Shown: positions 24,130 through 33,468 of the stretch, in pieces | How positions within the stretch are numbered: position 1 is the stretch's first letter | Layout of the letters: each line of letters starts with the position of its first letter | NCBI RefSeq assembly: GCF_003574465.1 | Contig: NZ_QOWC01000004.1 | Location: 1 to 64,000 of the forward strand | DNA from: Methylobacterium crusticola | Lineage (GTDB): Bacteria > Pseudomonadota > Alphaproteobacteria > Rhizobiales > Beijerinckiaceae | Reading direction: 5' to 3' | Length of the DNA stretch: 64,000 nt | Translations under genes and position numbers: made by a program | Notes under the pieces: model-generated | What the model saw: the letters and a program-made list of their open reading frames with translations, nothing else | What the model was told of the DNA's origin: nothing | Databases searched by the model: none

Positions 24130-24559
24130 TCAAGGTCGCGAGGGATGAGAACGATGATGTGCGGCAGCATGGTGCGGCGGCGACCGGGCGCCTCCGCTCG
24201 GGACAAGCTTCTCGCGCAGCGTACCTTCGGCATAGGCGCTCTTGTGGACGCCACGCTCCTGTCGTTCGGGAACGACCAGGTCGAAGGGCGTAGCGTCCGC
24301 CGAGGGCAAACTCTTCGGTCAACCGACCGACCGTGAAACTGCCCTCGTCCCGCGTGAGGGCATCGACGACGGAATTGATCGCGTCGCCGCGGCCAGGGCG
24401 GATGGCTTCGTCGGACCGGAAGTGCGCGCAATCGATGCCAGTCGCACCCGCATAACGGGCGAGACCAGCCTCCGGTCTGGCGTATCGCCGGTATGCCTCG
24501 ACTTTCTCCGCCGCCTCCCCGGCGGCACCGAGGGCGTCCGCCGCTTCGGCGCGCTGCAC
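24130..24559 (-). pseudogene. C-terminal stump of a DszA/NtaA-type monooxygenase
   Basis: Read on the minus strand, one frame gives KVEAYRRYARPEAGLARYAG, then TGIDCAHFRSDEAI, then DAINSVVDALTRDEGSFTVG and LTEEFALGGRYALR. A second frame continues FDLVVPERQERGVHKSAYAE, then GTLREKL and a stop at 24130-24132. These are the last third of a luciferase-like monooxygenase. The segment normally between the two pieces (the SPAQVADE...GFNLAY region) is deleted and the frame is shifted. The N-terminal two thirds is gone. It sits 31 bp downstream of a permease gene, in the same operon position that the intact enzyme occupies in the neighbouring cluster. Confidence 0.8.
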
Positions 24560-24590
24560 CAGCGATCGTCGCGGCGCGGGCCGGTAGTGC

Positions 24591-25418
24591 TCAGGAGCGG
24601 CTCCGGCGCAGGCGCGGGTTCAGGGCGCCGTGGAGCGCGTCGCTGAGCAGGTTGAGGCCCAGGATGGTCAGCACGATGGCAAGGCCCGGGATCGCGGTCA
24701 TGTACCAGCCGGTGCGCAGAGCGTCGCGGCCGAGCCCCACCATCGAGCCCCAGCTCACCACGTTCGGGTCGCCGAGGCCGAGGAACGACAGCCCGGCCTC
24801 GGACAGGATGGCGTTCGCCATCAGCAGGGCCGTCGAGACGATCACCGGCGTCCAGGCGTTCGGCAGGATCTCGCGGAAGATCAGGTGGAGGTCGCCCGCA
24901 CCCAACGCGATGCTGGCGCGCACGAAATCCCGCTCGCGCAGGGTCGCGAACTCGCCCCGCACCAGCCGCGCCACGCTGGTCCAGGAGGTCACGCCGAGCG
25001 CGAACACGATGGTGACGACCGTCGGTTTGAGGATGGCCACCAGGATGATGGCCAGCAGGAAGGCCGGGATGGTCTGGAACAGCTCGGTGATGCGCGTCAG
25101 CGTGGCATCGATGCCGCCGCCGTAGAAGCCGGCCGTCGCCCCCACGAGGACGCCGATCAACAGCGAGACGAACGCCGAGGAGAGCCCCACCAGGAGCGAG
25201 ATGCGGGCACCGTGCATCAGGCCCGCCAGGAGGTCGCGCCCCATCAGGTCCGTGCCGAGGGGCGTCGCGGCCTCGGTGCCGGGCCATGTGAAGGGCGCCC
25301 CCACCATGTCCAGCGGGTCGTCCGGGTAGAGCGTGCCGGCTGCGAGCGCCGCGCCTGCGACGGCGAGGAGTGTGGCGCCGCCGACCAGGATCGACGGCTG
25401 CAGGTACCAGCGCCTCAC
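24591..25418 (-). CDS. ABC transporter permease, DppC type (second system)
   Basis: A 275-residue permease starting at GTG 25418, which overlaps the stop of the DppB-type gene (GTGA). The upstream open frame lies inside that gene and is not used. Features are the first helix VGGATLLAVAGAALAAG, the DppC signature PLGTDLMGRDLLAGLMHGAR, the coupling loop ASIALGAGDLHLIFREILPN and ILSEAGLSFLGLGDP. It pairs with the gene upstream. The remnant monooxygenase lies directly downstream. Confidence 0.92.
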   Translation of the reverse strand: MRRWYLQPSILVGGATLLAVAGAALAAGTLYPDDPLDMVGAPFTWPGTEAATPLGTDLMGRDLLAGLMHGARISLLVGLSSAFVSLLIGVLVGATAGFYGGGIDATLTRITELFQTIPAFLLAIILVAILKPTVVTIVFALGVTSWTSVARLVRGEFATLRERDFVRASIALGAGDLHLIFREILPNAWTPVIVSTALLMANAILSEAGLSFLGLGDPNVVSWGSMVGLGRDALRTGWYMTAIPGLAIVLTILGLNLLSDALHGALNPRLRRSRS

Positions 25419-26440
25419 GCGAGCCTCCCTGGCTGTTCGGTGCGGGCCCGTGGTTCCGCGGCGGAGGCCGTCCGAGGCCGGCGGACCCGCGGGTCGAGCC
25501 ACATCTGCACCAGATCGACCAGGAGGTTGGAGAGGACCACCAGCACGGCGCTGAACAGCAGCACCCCCAGGAGCACGGGAATGTCGCGGCTCTTGATGGC
25601 TTCGAAGGAGAGCTGCCCGAGTCCCGGCCATGCGAACACGGTCTCTACGACGATGGACCCGCCGAGGAGGGCGCTACTCTGCACGCCGAGCATGGTCAGC
25701 ACCGGCAGCACGGCGTTGGGCAGGGCATGGCCGAAGATCACGCGTCCCTCGCGCGCGCCCTTCGCGCGGGCGGTCCGGATGTAGTCCTCCGTCAGGACGT
25801 CGATCATCGAGGCGCGCGACAGCCTCGCGTAGACGGCGACGTAGTAGATCGACAGGGTTGCGACCGGCAGGATGAGGTGGTGCACCACGTCGAGGCTCCC
25901 TCGCCAGCCGGAATGGCGGGCGCTCACGTCGCGGATGCCGCCGATGGGCAGCCATCCGAGCTTCACGCCGAACAGCACGATCAACATCAGGGCGATCCAG
26001 AACAGCGGGGCGGAGTAGCCGAGCGTCGACAGGCCCGAGATCAGCGTGTCGGTGACGCCGTGCGGTCTGCGGGCCGCCGCGATCCCCAGCAGCAGCCCGA
26101 CTGCCACCGACAGCGTCAGCGCCGCTCCCACCAGGGCGAGCGTCGTCGGAAGCCGGTCGAGCACCAAGCCGAAGACGGGCTCACCATACCGGAACGAAAA
26201 ACCGAGGTCGCCTTGAGCGAGCCGCCCGATATAGGCCACGAGCTGCTCCAAGTAGTGGCGATCGAGCCCGTAGAGCCGACGCAGCTCCGCCAGGTACTCT
26301 GGCGTCACGCTGCCGCTCTCGCTCGCGATCACATCGACGAGATCGCCCGGGAGGGACTTCAGCAGGATGAAATCGAGCACGGCGATCGCCAGCACGATGC
26401 CCACCAATTGCAGCAGGCGACGAAGCAACGGTAGCAGCAC
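25415..26440 (-). CDS. ABC transporter permease, DppB type (second system)
   Basis: A 341-residue permease starting at GTG 26440 with GGAGA upstream. It has the typical DppB layout: first helix (LVGIVLAIAVLDFILLKSLP), the segment YLAELRRLYGLDRHYLEQLV, GDLGFSFRYGEPVFGLVL, then coupling loop RTARAKGAREGRVIFGHALP and ETVFAWPGLGQLSFEAIKSR. It forms a channel with the DppC-type protein overlapping its end. Confidence 0.92.
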   Translation of the reverse strand: MLLPLLRRLLQLVGIVLAIAVLDFILLKSLPGDLVDVIASESGSVTPEYLAELRRLYGLDRHYLEQLVAYIGRLAQGDLGFSFRYGEPVFGLVLDRLPTTLALVGAALTLSVAVGLLLGIAAARRPHGVTDTLISGLSTLGYSAPLFWIALMLIVLFGVKLGWLPIGGIRDVSARHSGWRGSLDVVHHLILPVATLSIYYVAVYARLSRASMIDVLTEDYIRTARAKGAREGRVIFGHALPNAVLPVLTMLGVQSSALLGGSIVVETVFAWPGLGQLSFEAIKSRDIPVLLGVLLFSAVLVVLSNLLVDLVQMWLDPRVRRPRTASAAEPRARTEQPGRLA

Positions 26441-26520
26441 GTCAGAATCTCCGATCCGGGAGCAGCCTCAGCCGCCGCCCGGACACCGTGGTTGGGGTCG
26501 TCCCGGCCCCGTGCCGGTCC

Positions 26521-28227
26521 TCAGGCGGATTGCTCGAACCAGACATGGGCGAAATTGCTCTGGCTGTGGTTGAAGGTGTTCGTCACATTGCGCAGCCGTG
26601 CGTCCCAGACGCCGAACCAGCGAAATTCCAGGATGTTGAGCAGCCCGAGATCCGCCTGTGCCAGCTTCTGGAAGTCGTGGTAGATCGCGACGCGCCTTGC
26701 CGGATCGGTCTCCGTCTGGGCCGCCTCCAGGAGCTTGTCGGCCTCGGGACGCGCGTAGCCAGACGCGTTGAACCAAGGCGTTCCCTTCGCTTCGGCCTTC
26801 GACCAGTAGTGCTGCTCCACCCCGATCTGCGGATCCTGCCAGTTGATGCCCCACGAGCTGACAAGATCGAAATTGTACTCAGCGAACACGTTCTTGGTCC
26901 ACGCAGCCAGGTCGAGCCCGCGCAGCGTCACGTCGATGCCGACGGCGCGGAGCGCCTGGCGCACGAACTCGCCCGTGCGGCGGTAATCGTCTCCGAAGGG
27001 AATGAAGTCGTGGTTGAGCTTGAAGCGCCAGCCGTCCGCCTGCTTCGGGAAGCCGGCTTCGTCCAGCAACGCCTCGGCCTTCTTGCGGTCGTAGGGGTAT
27101 TGCGGCGTGTCAGGCGTGTAGAAGGTCTTGAGCAGGGACGAAACGGGTCCGGTGGCCGGCGTCGCGTAGCCGCCCCACACCGTCTTCACCAGCAGGTCCC
27201 GGTTGATGGCGTGCAGGATCGCCTGCCGCACCTTCAGCTGGCCCAGGATGGGATGGCGCAGGTTGGGAATCAGCCACAGCCAGCCGGCGAAGCCGTTGTA
27301 GCCGTCCTTGTTGACCACGAGCTTGTCCGACTTCGCGAGCCGGTCGGCGTCCGCGAAGGTCACGGGGTTGCGCTCGCCGTACTGCACCAACCCGGTCTCG
27401 AGCGCGTTCGCCCGGCCCGACACGTCCGGGATGATCTTCCAGAGGATGCCGTCCAGGAAGGGCCGCCCGGACTGCCAGTACCTGTCGAAGCGCTCGAGGC
27501 GGATGTGGCTGCCGCGAGCCCATTCCTTGAACACGAACGGGCCGGTGCCGACAGGCTTGTTGTTGTAGGGGTTGTTGGGGATGTCGGTGCCCTCGTAGAG
27601 GTGCCTGGGCAGCACCGGAGCGGCCACGACGTCGAGCGCGTTGATGATGACCGGCGTCGGCTTGGAGAGTGTCAGGACCGCGGTGTGTGCGTCCGGCACC
27701 TCGACCTTGGTCAGGTACTGGAAGATGCGCTTGGCCGTCGGTGCGTACCGCCTCCAGACGACCTCAGCCGAGAACTGCACGTCCGCCGAGGTGAATGGCG
27801 TGCCATCGTGCCAGAAGGCGCCCTTGCGCAGCTTCAAGGTCCAGGTCAGGCCGTCGGCGGAGGTCTCCCAGCTCTCCGCGAGTTGCGGGCGCGGCTTCAG
27901 GTCCGGGCCGTAGTCGACGAGCCCGTCGAAGATCTTGCTGACCACGGCGCGAGTGGGCGTCGCCGTGTTCATGAAAAAGGCGAGCGTCGGCGGCTCGGGA
28001 TGGACCACCGCGTCGAGCGTGCCGCCAGCGCGCGCGTTCTCCACCGCCGGGACCGGCGCCTCGGTGAGCGCATGCGCCTCGCGGGGGAACAGCGAGCCCA
28101 GCGCGCCTCCGGCGAGCAGCGCGCCGCCGAGCCCGAACAGCTCGCGGCGATCCACGACGGGCGCTCGTTCGATGACGCCGTCGGTCCCTGCGCGGTTCTC
28201 CCCGTGGTCGCTATGCCGGCATGTCAT
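26521..28227 (-). CDS. ABC transporter substrate-binding protein, family 5 (second system)
   Basis: A 568-residue binding protein with a Tat-like signal: DRRELFGLGGALLAGGALGS around 30-50, ending near EAHA. The family 5 core includes HPEPPTLAFFMNTATPTRAV, PQLAESWETSADGLTWTLKL, RKGAFWHDGTPFTSADVQFS and VQYGERNPVTFADADRLAKS. The C-terminus ends TFNHSQSNFAHVWFEQSA. The ATG at 28227 has GAGGA upstream; the longer frame lacks a sensible start. A collapsed duplicate of the same gene lies directly upstream. Ligand unknown. Confidence 0.9.
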   Translation of the reverse strand: MTCRHSDHGENRAGTDGVIERAPVVDRRELFGLGGALLAGGALGSLFPREAHALTEAPVPAVENARAGGTLDAVVHPEPPTLAFFMNTATPTRAVVSKIFDGLVDYGPDLKPRPQLAESWETSADGLTWTLKLRKGAFWHDGTPFTSADVQFSAEVVWRRYAPTAKRIFQYLTKVEVPDAHTAVLTLSKPTPVIINALDVVAAPVLPRHLYEGTDIPNNPYNNKPVGTGPFVFKEWARGSHIRLERFDRYWQSGRPFLDGILWKIIPDVSGRANALETGLVQYGERNPVTFADADRLAKSDKLVVNKDGYNGFAGWLWLIPNLRHPILGQLKVRQAILHAINRDLLVKTVWGGYATPATGPVSSLLKTFYTPDTPQYPYDRKKAEALLDEAGFPKQADGWRFKLNHDFIPFGDDYRRTGEFVRQALRAVGIDVTLRGLDLAAWTKNVFAEYNFDLVSSWGINWQDPQIGVEQHYWSKAEAKGTPWFNASGYARPEADKLLEAAQTETDPARRVAIYHDFQKLAQADLGLLNILEFRWFGVWDARLRNVTNTFNHSQSNFAHVWFEQSA

Positions 28228-28321
28228 GTGCAGTCCTCGCGAGTTGTCATCGATCCATCGGTTCGGGCACGAAGGTTCAGGTTTGGCTGCCCATGATCCA
28301 CGGCGGCCCATGGCGCGGCCG

Positions 28322-28649
28322 CTAAGCCGGCCGGTCGAACCAGACCTGCGCGAAATTGTTCTGGCTGTGGATGCAGGTGTCCGTGACGCTGCGCAGGTTC
28401 TTGCCCCGGATGCCGAGCCAGCGATACGCGAACACGTTGACGAGCGGCAGATCGGACAGGGCCAAGCGCTGGATCTGCTTCCAGATCTCGACGCGCCCGA
28501 GAGGATCGGCTTCCCCTTGAGCGGCTTCCAGCGTGGGCGCCCGCGGGGAGCAGCGCCCCGAGCGCACTTCCGGCGAGCAGCGCGGCGTTCGGTCCCGCGA
28601 TGTGCCCATCCTCCTGTGGGATCGCCGACGCCGCCCTCGGGTCACGCAT
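28322..28649 (-). pseudogene. collapsed duplicate of the family 5 binding protein
   Basis: One frame gives a signal-like piece GPNAALLAGSALGALLPAGA that matches GLGGALLAGGALGSLFPREA of the intact neighbour. Another frame gives EAAQGEADPLGRVEIWKQIQ, then RLALSDLPLVNVFAYRWLGI, ending HSQNNFAQVWFDRPA. This matches the neighbour C-terminus (EAAQTETDPARRVAIYHDFQ, then HSQSNFAHVWFEQSA). About 450 internal codons are missing and the frames do not join. Its ATG (28649) overlaps the ATPase stop by 8 bp, so it once was the second gene of this operon. Confidence 0.82.
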
Positions 28650-30384
28650 GATCGGGCTGCCGTTCTTCGCGGGGAATGCGTCGACGTCCCGGCACCGCCC
28701 CGAGGAGCGTGCGGGTATAGGGGTCACGCGGGGATTGCCAGATGCCCTCGACCGGGCCGGCCTCGACGATCCGCCCGGCGTTCATCACCAGCACGTGGTC
28801 GGCGATGTACCGGATGACGGCGAGGTCGTGGGAGACGAACAGGTAGGAGAGCGCGTAGGCGTCCTTGAGGTCCACCAGCAGGTTGAGGATCTGTGCCTGG
28901 ACCGACACGTCGAGGGCGGAGACTGGCTCGTCGCAAATCACGAGCTCCGGGCGGAGCACAAGCGCACGGGCGATCCCGATACGCTGACGCTCGCCGCCCG
29001 AGAACTCGTGCGGGTAACGGCGGCGCGCTGTCGCGGGAAGTCCGACGTCGTCGAGGATGGCGCCGATGCGACGTTCCCGTTCGACGCCGTCACCGGCCCC
29101 GTGGAGGGTGAGCGCATGGCCCAGGATGTCGTCCACGCGCTGGCGCGGGTTGAGCGAAGAGTACGGATCCTGGAAGATCATCTGGACCCGGCGCCGCCAC
29201 GGCAGCAGAGCGCGCCGCGAGAGCGGCAGCAGATCCACGCCATCCAGGACGACGCGCCCGCTCTCGGGCGGCGTCAGGCGCACGATGGCGCGCGACAGGC
29301 TGGACTTGCCGCAGCCAGACTCGCCCACCAGCCCGACCGTCTCACCGCGCTCGATCGCGAAGGTAACGCCGCGAACCGCCTGCACCGACGTGCCGCCTGA
29401 AGGGTAGGCGATACGCAGATCTTCGACCCTGAGCAGCGGCGGCTGACCGGGATGCCGGCTCGTCAGGCGCGCGACGCGGGCCGGCGGGCGTACCAGCTCG
29501 AACGCATCGCCGCCACGGTGGCGGATCTCGGGGAGCCGTGTGGTGCGGTAATGGGGAACCTTACCACCGTGCAGCGAGGCTTCCAGCAGGCCCCGCGTGT
29601 AGGGGCTGCGGGGACGGGCGAACACCTCGCGGGTCGATCCCTCCTCCAGCTTGCGGCCGCCATGCATCACCGCGACGCGGTCGGCCCACTGCGCCACGAG
29701 GCCGAGGTCGTGGGTGATGAGCAGGACCGCCATGTTGAGATCGCGGCGCAGGTCGTCGATGAGCTGGAGGATCTGCGCCTGCACCGTGACGTCGAGCGCC
29801 GTCGTCGGCTCGTCGGCGACGAGGAGACGGGGTCGGCAGGCCACCGCCATCGCGATCATCACCCGCTGGCGCTGGCCGCCGGAGAGTTGGTGGGGGTAGT
29901 CGCCGAACCGTTGCACCGGATCCGGCAAGCGCACCCGGTCGAGCAACTCCAGCGCCTCCTCGCGCGCCTGCCGGCGCGACCGCCTCCCGTGGAGCGTGAT
30001 CGCCTCCACGACCTGCCGTCCGATGGACAGCACCGGATTGAGCGAGGTCATCGGTTCCTGGAAGATGATCGAGACCGCGTTGCCGCGGATGCGCGAGATT
30101 TCGCGCTCCTTCAGCGTGAGCAGATCGCGGCCCTCGAAGGCGATGCTGCCGGACAGGCGCGCCCGGGCGGAGAGCAGACGCAGGATCGCCAGGGCCGTGG
30201 TGGATTTGCCGCACCCGGACTCCCCCACCAGGGCGAGGATCTCGCCCGGATCGATCTGGAGATCCAGCGAGCGCACGGCGGTGTGATCGGCAAAGCGCAC
30301 GTCAAGCGATCGGATGTCCAGAAGTGGCCCCTGCCTTTCGGGTTCCACCAACTGTCGCGGTTGACCGACGCCTCCAAACATCAT
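28642..30384 (-). CDS. fused dual-ATPase ABC protein (second system, DppD-DppF type)
   Basis: A 580-residue protein with two complete ATPase domains. Domain 1 has [17 protein letters not shown] and [12 protein letters not shown]. Domain 2 has [17 protein letters not shown] and [12 protein letters not shown], then [13 protein letters not shown]. Both Walker B glutamates are intact, unlike the first system. I place the start at ATG 30384 (a tandem ATGATG); the open frame reaches a TTG at 30420. It heads the operon that continues into the binding protein, permeases and the monooxygenase stump. Confidence 0.9.
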   Translation of the reverse strand: MMFGGVGQPRQLVEPERQGPLLDIRSLDVRFADHTAVRSLDLQIDPGEILALVGESGCGKSTTALAILRLLSARARLSGSIAFEGRDLLTLKEREISRIRGNAVSIIFQEPMTSLNPVLSIGRQVVEAITLHGRRSRRQAREEALELLDRVRLPDPVQRFGDYPHQLSGGQRQRVMIAMAVACRPRLLVADEPTTALDVTVQAQILQLIDDLRRDLNMAVLLITHDLGLVAQWADRVAVMHGGRKLEEGSTREVFARPRSPYTRGLLEASLHGGKVPHYRTTRLPEIRHRGGDAFELVRPPARVARLTSRHPGQPPLLRVEDLRIAYPSGGTSVQAVRGVTFAIERGETVGLVGESGCGKSSLSRAIVRLTPPESGRVVLDGVDLLPLSRRALLPWRRRVQMIFQDPYSSLNPRQRVDDILGHALTLHGAGDGVERERRIGAILDDVGLPATARRRYPHEFSGGERQRIGIARALVLRPELVICDEPVSALDVSVQAQILNLLVDLKDAYALSYLFVSHDLAVIRYIADHVLVMNAGRIVEAGPVEGIWQSPRDPYTRTLLGAVPGRRRIPREERQPDHA

Positions 30385-31307
30385 CGAGATTTTCGAACGA
30401 ACGCCTGTGAAAGAGGTCAATTACCTTGCCGCATTGCGCCAACGGGCACTTATGAGCAAATATAACCTGTCAGCGAAACATTCCTGCTCACTTCAACGAG
30501 ATACGTCGCATGATCTGAACGCGCACCCAACTCGGATTGCCGCCGTGATAGCTAACGTCGATCCCCGATAGGATCTGAGATCGACGCGCTCGAGTCAATG
30601 CGAATGATGTACAAACAATTATATTCTCCATTGCTTGGAGATATCGCAAGATAAATCTTGCATCGGCCGCGGAGGCAGATTTTCCGGTCTACGGTTGCGG
30701 ACCTGGGTGCTGTCGGCTCCACACGTCGCGCATCGCGAAGATTCCGCTTTCGCGAGAGCCGGCCTCGCTCGTCCCTCCGGGGAGCTCACGGGCCGTGACG
30801 GACGTCGGTGCCTGACCGGCTGGCGTCCTTCGGCCTGCCCGGACCGGGAGCGCGACGAAGCGCGCAGGCCGGCCTCGCGATCCGGCCGCCCCGCGAGACC
30901 TGCGTAGAACGACGAAAAAATCCGACACTCCCGAGAGTTGATGCAGCTGGAGCGCGCGACGCGGGAGCATTGCCGGCTCGGCGACATCGAGAAACTGTGG
31001 CAGGCAGACTCCTGCCGCGAAAGCACTTCGATCGCGCTGGATGTCACCGCAGGAAACGGAACGGTCCTGCGCGGTCGCGCCCAGCCGCACAGGTTGGAAG
31101 GCGGCAGTTCGGCGCGTGCGACGAATGTCGGCACAGCACCGCTCACAGCCTCGGCGCCCGCGCACCCATGACCCGCGTTGGATTGCTTCCGGACGCGCCG
31201 TAATCACCGGGATGCCTTCCCGCGTGCGCTCTCGCACGGACGGCCGCTGGCATCGTGACTGTAGTGCTTGAAAGTTGTGCGGCTTCTCGCGTGGAGGAGT
31301 GGGCAGC
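30385..31307. other. gene-poor region between the ABC operon and the cupin gene
   Basis: About 920 bp. No frame gives a protein I can support. The left half (30420-30660) is relatively AT-rich and holds two adjacent palindromes (30625-30641 and 30646-30661). It probably contains the divergent promoter region for the ABC operon. The right half is GC-rich with shadow frames only. Confidence 0.55.
30625..30661. repeat. two adjacent short palindromes
   Basis: TCTCCA/TGGAGA around loop TTGCT (30625-30641) and GCAAGAT/ATCTTGC around AA (30646-30661), 4 bp apart, in an AT-rich patch. The second looks like a dimeric-regulator operator. No T run follows on either strand. Confidence 0.6.
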
Positions 31308-31895
31308 ATGGCGAGAGACGCGCTCCCGATCTCGCAAGGTGGACGAGTGACGAATCCCTTCAACGGCGAGACGTTCGTCTTCACCCAGGTCGACGAGGTA
31401 CCGGAGTTCGCCCAGTTCGACGTCCACCTCGCGCGGGGCGGGATGCTGACCGGAACGGGCATGCACCACGTCCACCCCTACGCCGATGAAGCGTTCACCG
31501 TGCGGGAGGGCAAGCTCATTCTCTCGATCGACGGCGTCCGTCGAACCCTGGAGCCGGGGCAAGGTTTCCTCGTCAGGCGCGGCGTGCCCCACCACGTCCG
31601 GAACGGCCACGACGGCGAGACGCTGTTCACCTGCCGCTTCACACCCGGCCACCAGTACCTTCGCTTCTTCCTCAACATGGCGCTGGGCGCGGAACGGCAC
31701 CCGGAGCGCTACGACCCGCGTGGCGAGCCGCCCCTCGTCCTGCGCGCCCTGGCGCTGCACGCCTATGCCGGGCACGGCTACACCGCAGCGCTTCCGATCT
31801 GGTTCCAGAGGGCATTGTTCGCGCTCCTCGCGCCAGTCGCTCGCCTCAGGGGCTACCGGCTCGACGTTCCTCCGGTGCGTGCCGGGCGCGGGTGA
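31308..31895 (+). CDS. cupin-domain protein
   Basis: A 195-residue protein with a single cupin barrel around residues 30-120. Motif 1 is visible in GMHHVHPYADEAFTVREGKL and motif 2 in RRGVPHHVRNGHDGETLF, supplying the usual His/Glu metal ligands. The C-terminal ~70 residues (LRFFLNMALGAERHPERYDP onward) are an extra region seen in stand-alone cupins of unknown function. The ATG has GGAGGAG upstream. No operon partner; substrate unknown. Confidence 0.82.
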   Translation: MARDALPISQGGRVTNPFNGETFVFTQVDEVPEFAQFDVHLARGGMLTGTGMHHVHPYADEAFTVREGKLILSIDGVRRTLEPGQGFLVRRGVPHHVRNGHDGETLFTCRFTPGHQYLRFFLNMALGAERHPERYDPRGEPPLVLRALALHAYAGHGYTAALPIWFQRALFALLAPVARLRGYRLDVPPVRAGRG

Positions 31896-32331
31896 GGTCG
31901 ATCCGAGGCGCCGGCGTGGTGGGGCGAGCCCGGCTTGCCCGGGCGGCGCGACTGCACGCGCAGTGATCCCGGCACCGGCCGCAGGCTCGTCCAGGTGCAC
32001 GGCTTCCCGGAGGGATCGCCGGAGATCACCCGCCACCCCGCACACCGCGACCCTCCGCGCGCATCCCGCCGCCGGGCGCCTGCGCGCAGGAAGAGGCGCG
32101 CTGCCAGGCCCTTTACCCTGGCGAATCCCGCGCCTGCGGCGCCCGCCGGAGCGCGTAGATCGAACGCATCGGCGCGGCGGCGCCGGCCGTCGCAGCCGCG
32201 GGGCAGCGGCGCCCGGTGCCGGACGCGTGAAAACCGCGCAGGCGAAGGGGTCCTGCAACGCATCCACGCCTCGCGCGTAGCCCCCGCGGCCGCACGCCAC
32301 CGGCGCCGGCCCGACGAGGAGCGAGCGGGAC
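31896..32331. other. intergenic stretch, nothing recognised
   Basis: About 435 bp of GC-rich DNA between the cupin and SDR genes. Open frames are Arg/Ala/Pro-rich shadows on both strands. I see no clear terminator or repeat. Confidence 0.5.
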
Positions 32332-33339
32332 ATGAGGCACAAGCCCCTGCGCGAGCAGGTCATCGTGATCACGGGAGCCTCGAGCGGCATCGGCCTCGCC
32401 ACCGCCCGCATGGCGGCCGAACGGGGAGCCCGGGTCGTCCTCGCCGCGCGGAGCGGGGACGTGCTCGCCCGCCTCGCCGAGGAGATCGGCACCGGCCGTG
32501 CCGTCGCGGTCACGGCCGATGTCGGCCGGCGCGAGGACGTGCAGGCCGTCGCCGATGCGGCCCTCGCCGCGTTCGGGGGCTTCGACACCTGGGTCAACGT
32601 CGCCGGCCTGACCGTCTACGGGCCGCTGCGCGAGATCGCCCAGGAGGACCACGAGCGCCTGATCCGGACCAACCTGTGGGGCACCGTGAACGGCTCGCTG
32701 GTGGCGGCCGAGCACCTGCGCGCGCGCGGCGGGGCGCTGATCAACGTCGGCAGCATCGCCTCGGACCTCGCCTTCCCGTTCCAGGGGCTCTACGCCACCT
32801 CGAAGCACGCCGTGAAGGGGTTCACCGACACGCTGCGCATGGAGCTGATCGCCGAGGACGCACCGGTCTCCGTCACGCTGGTGAAACCCGCCTCCATCGA
32901 CACGCCGCTGCCGGACCGGGCGCGCAACTACATGGATTGCCAGCCGACCCTGCCGCCCCCGATCTACCCGCCCGAGGAGGTGGCCAACGCCATCCTGCAC
33001 GCGGCCGTGCACCCGCAGCGCGACATCATCGTGGGCGGCGGCGGCAAGCTGTTCGTGATGGGCAAGGAATTCGCGCCGGGCGCCTACGACCACCTGGCGC
33101 GGGCCATCATCGCGCTGCAGAAGCGGCCGGAGCCGCCCACGGCGCCCGAAGGCGCCCTGCACGCCCCGCGGGCGGCGGGCCGGGAGCGGGGCGACCCGCC
33201 GGTCTACGTCATGCGCACGAGCGCCTACACGCGGGCGACGCTGCACCCGCTGGCGACGGCCGGGGTGGTCGCGGCGGGCCTCGCGGCGACGGCCGCCCTC
33301 CTGCTGCGCGGCGGGCCGTTCGGCCGAAGCCGGCCCTGA
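32332..33339 (+). CDS. SDR-family NAD(P)-dependent oxidoreductase with C-terminal membrane anchor
   Basis: A 335-residue short-chain dehydrogenase. The cofactor motif TGASSGIG is at residues 15-22, NVAG is near 90, the catalytic Ser is in NVGSIASDLAF and YATSKHA carries the Tyr/Lys pair. The catalytic part ends near residue 260. The tail ends in a hydrophobic segment (HPLATAGVVAAGLAATAALL), giving a likely membrane anchor, unusual for soluble SDRs but common in this subgroup from rhizobia. Substrate is unknown. It is convergent with the cytochrome P460 gene. Confidence 0.88.
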   Translation: MRHKPLREQVIVITGASSGIGLATARMAAERGARVVLAARSGDVLARLAEEIGTGRAVAVTADVGRREDVQAVADAALAAFGGFDTWVNVAGLTVYGPLREIAQEDHERLIRTNLWGTVNGSLVAAEHLRARGGALINVGSIASDLAFPFQGLYATSKHAVKGFTDTLRMELIAEDAPVSVTLVKPASIDTPLPDRARNYMDCQPTLPPPIYPPEEVANAILHAAVHPQRDIIVGGGGKLFVMGKEFAPGAYDHLARAIIALQKRPEPPTAPEGALHAPRAAGRERGDPPVYVMRTSAYTRATLHPLATAGVVAAGLAATAALLLRGGPFGRSRP

Positions 33340-33468
33340 GCGGACGCCCGGCGCGAGGGAACCGGAACCCCTCGAGCGCCCGGCGCCGCGTTCCAGGCAC
33401 CGGCCCGGAGCGCGTCGCCCGGGCGCGGCCAGGGGGACGCCGCGCGCGGGCAGCGCCGGGCGGCCCCG

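Noticed and set aside
23983-24336. Plus-strand piece EADVLFIGGGPA resembling the start of a FAD-binding oxidoreductase
   Set aside because: Only about a dozen residues resemble the motif and nothing after them fits. It is too short to call, though it could be a relic.
30619-31146. A 175-codon minus-strand frame in the gap before the cupin gene
   Set aside because: Ser/Arg/Cys-rich with no motif and no proper ribosome site.
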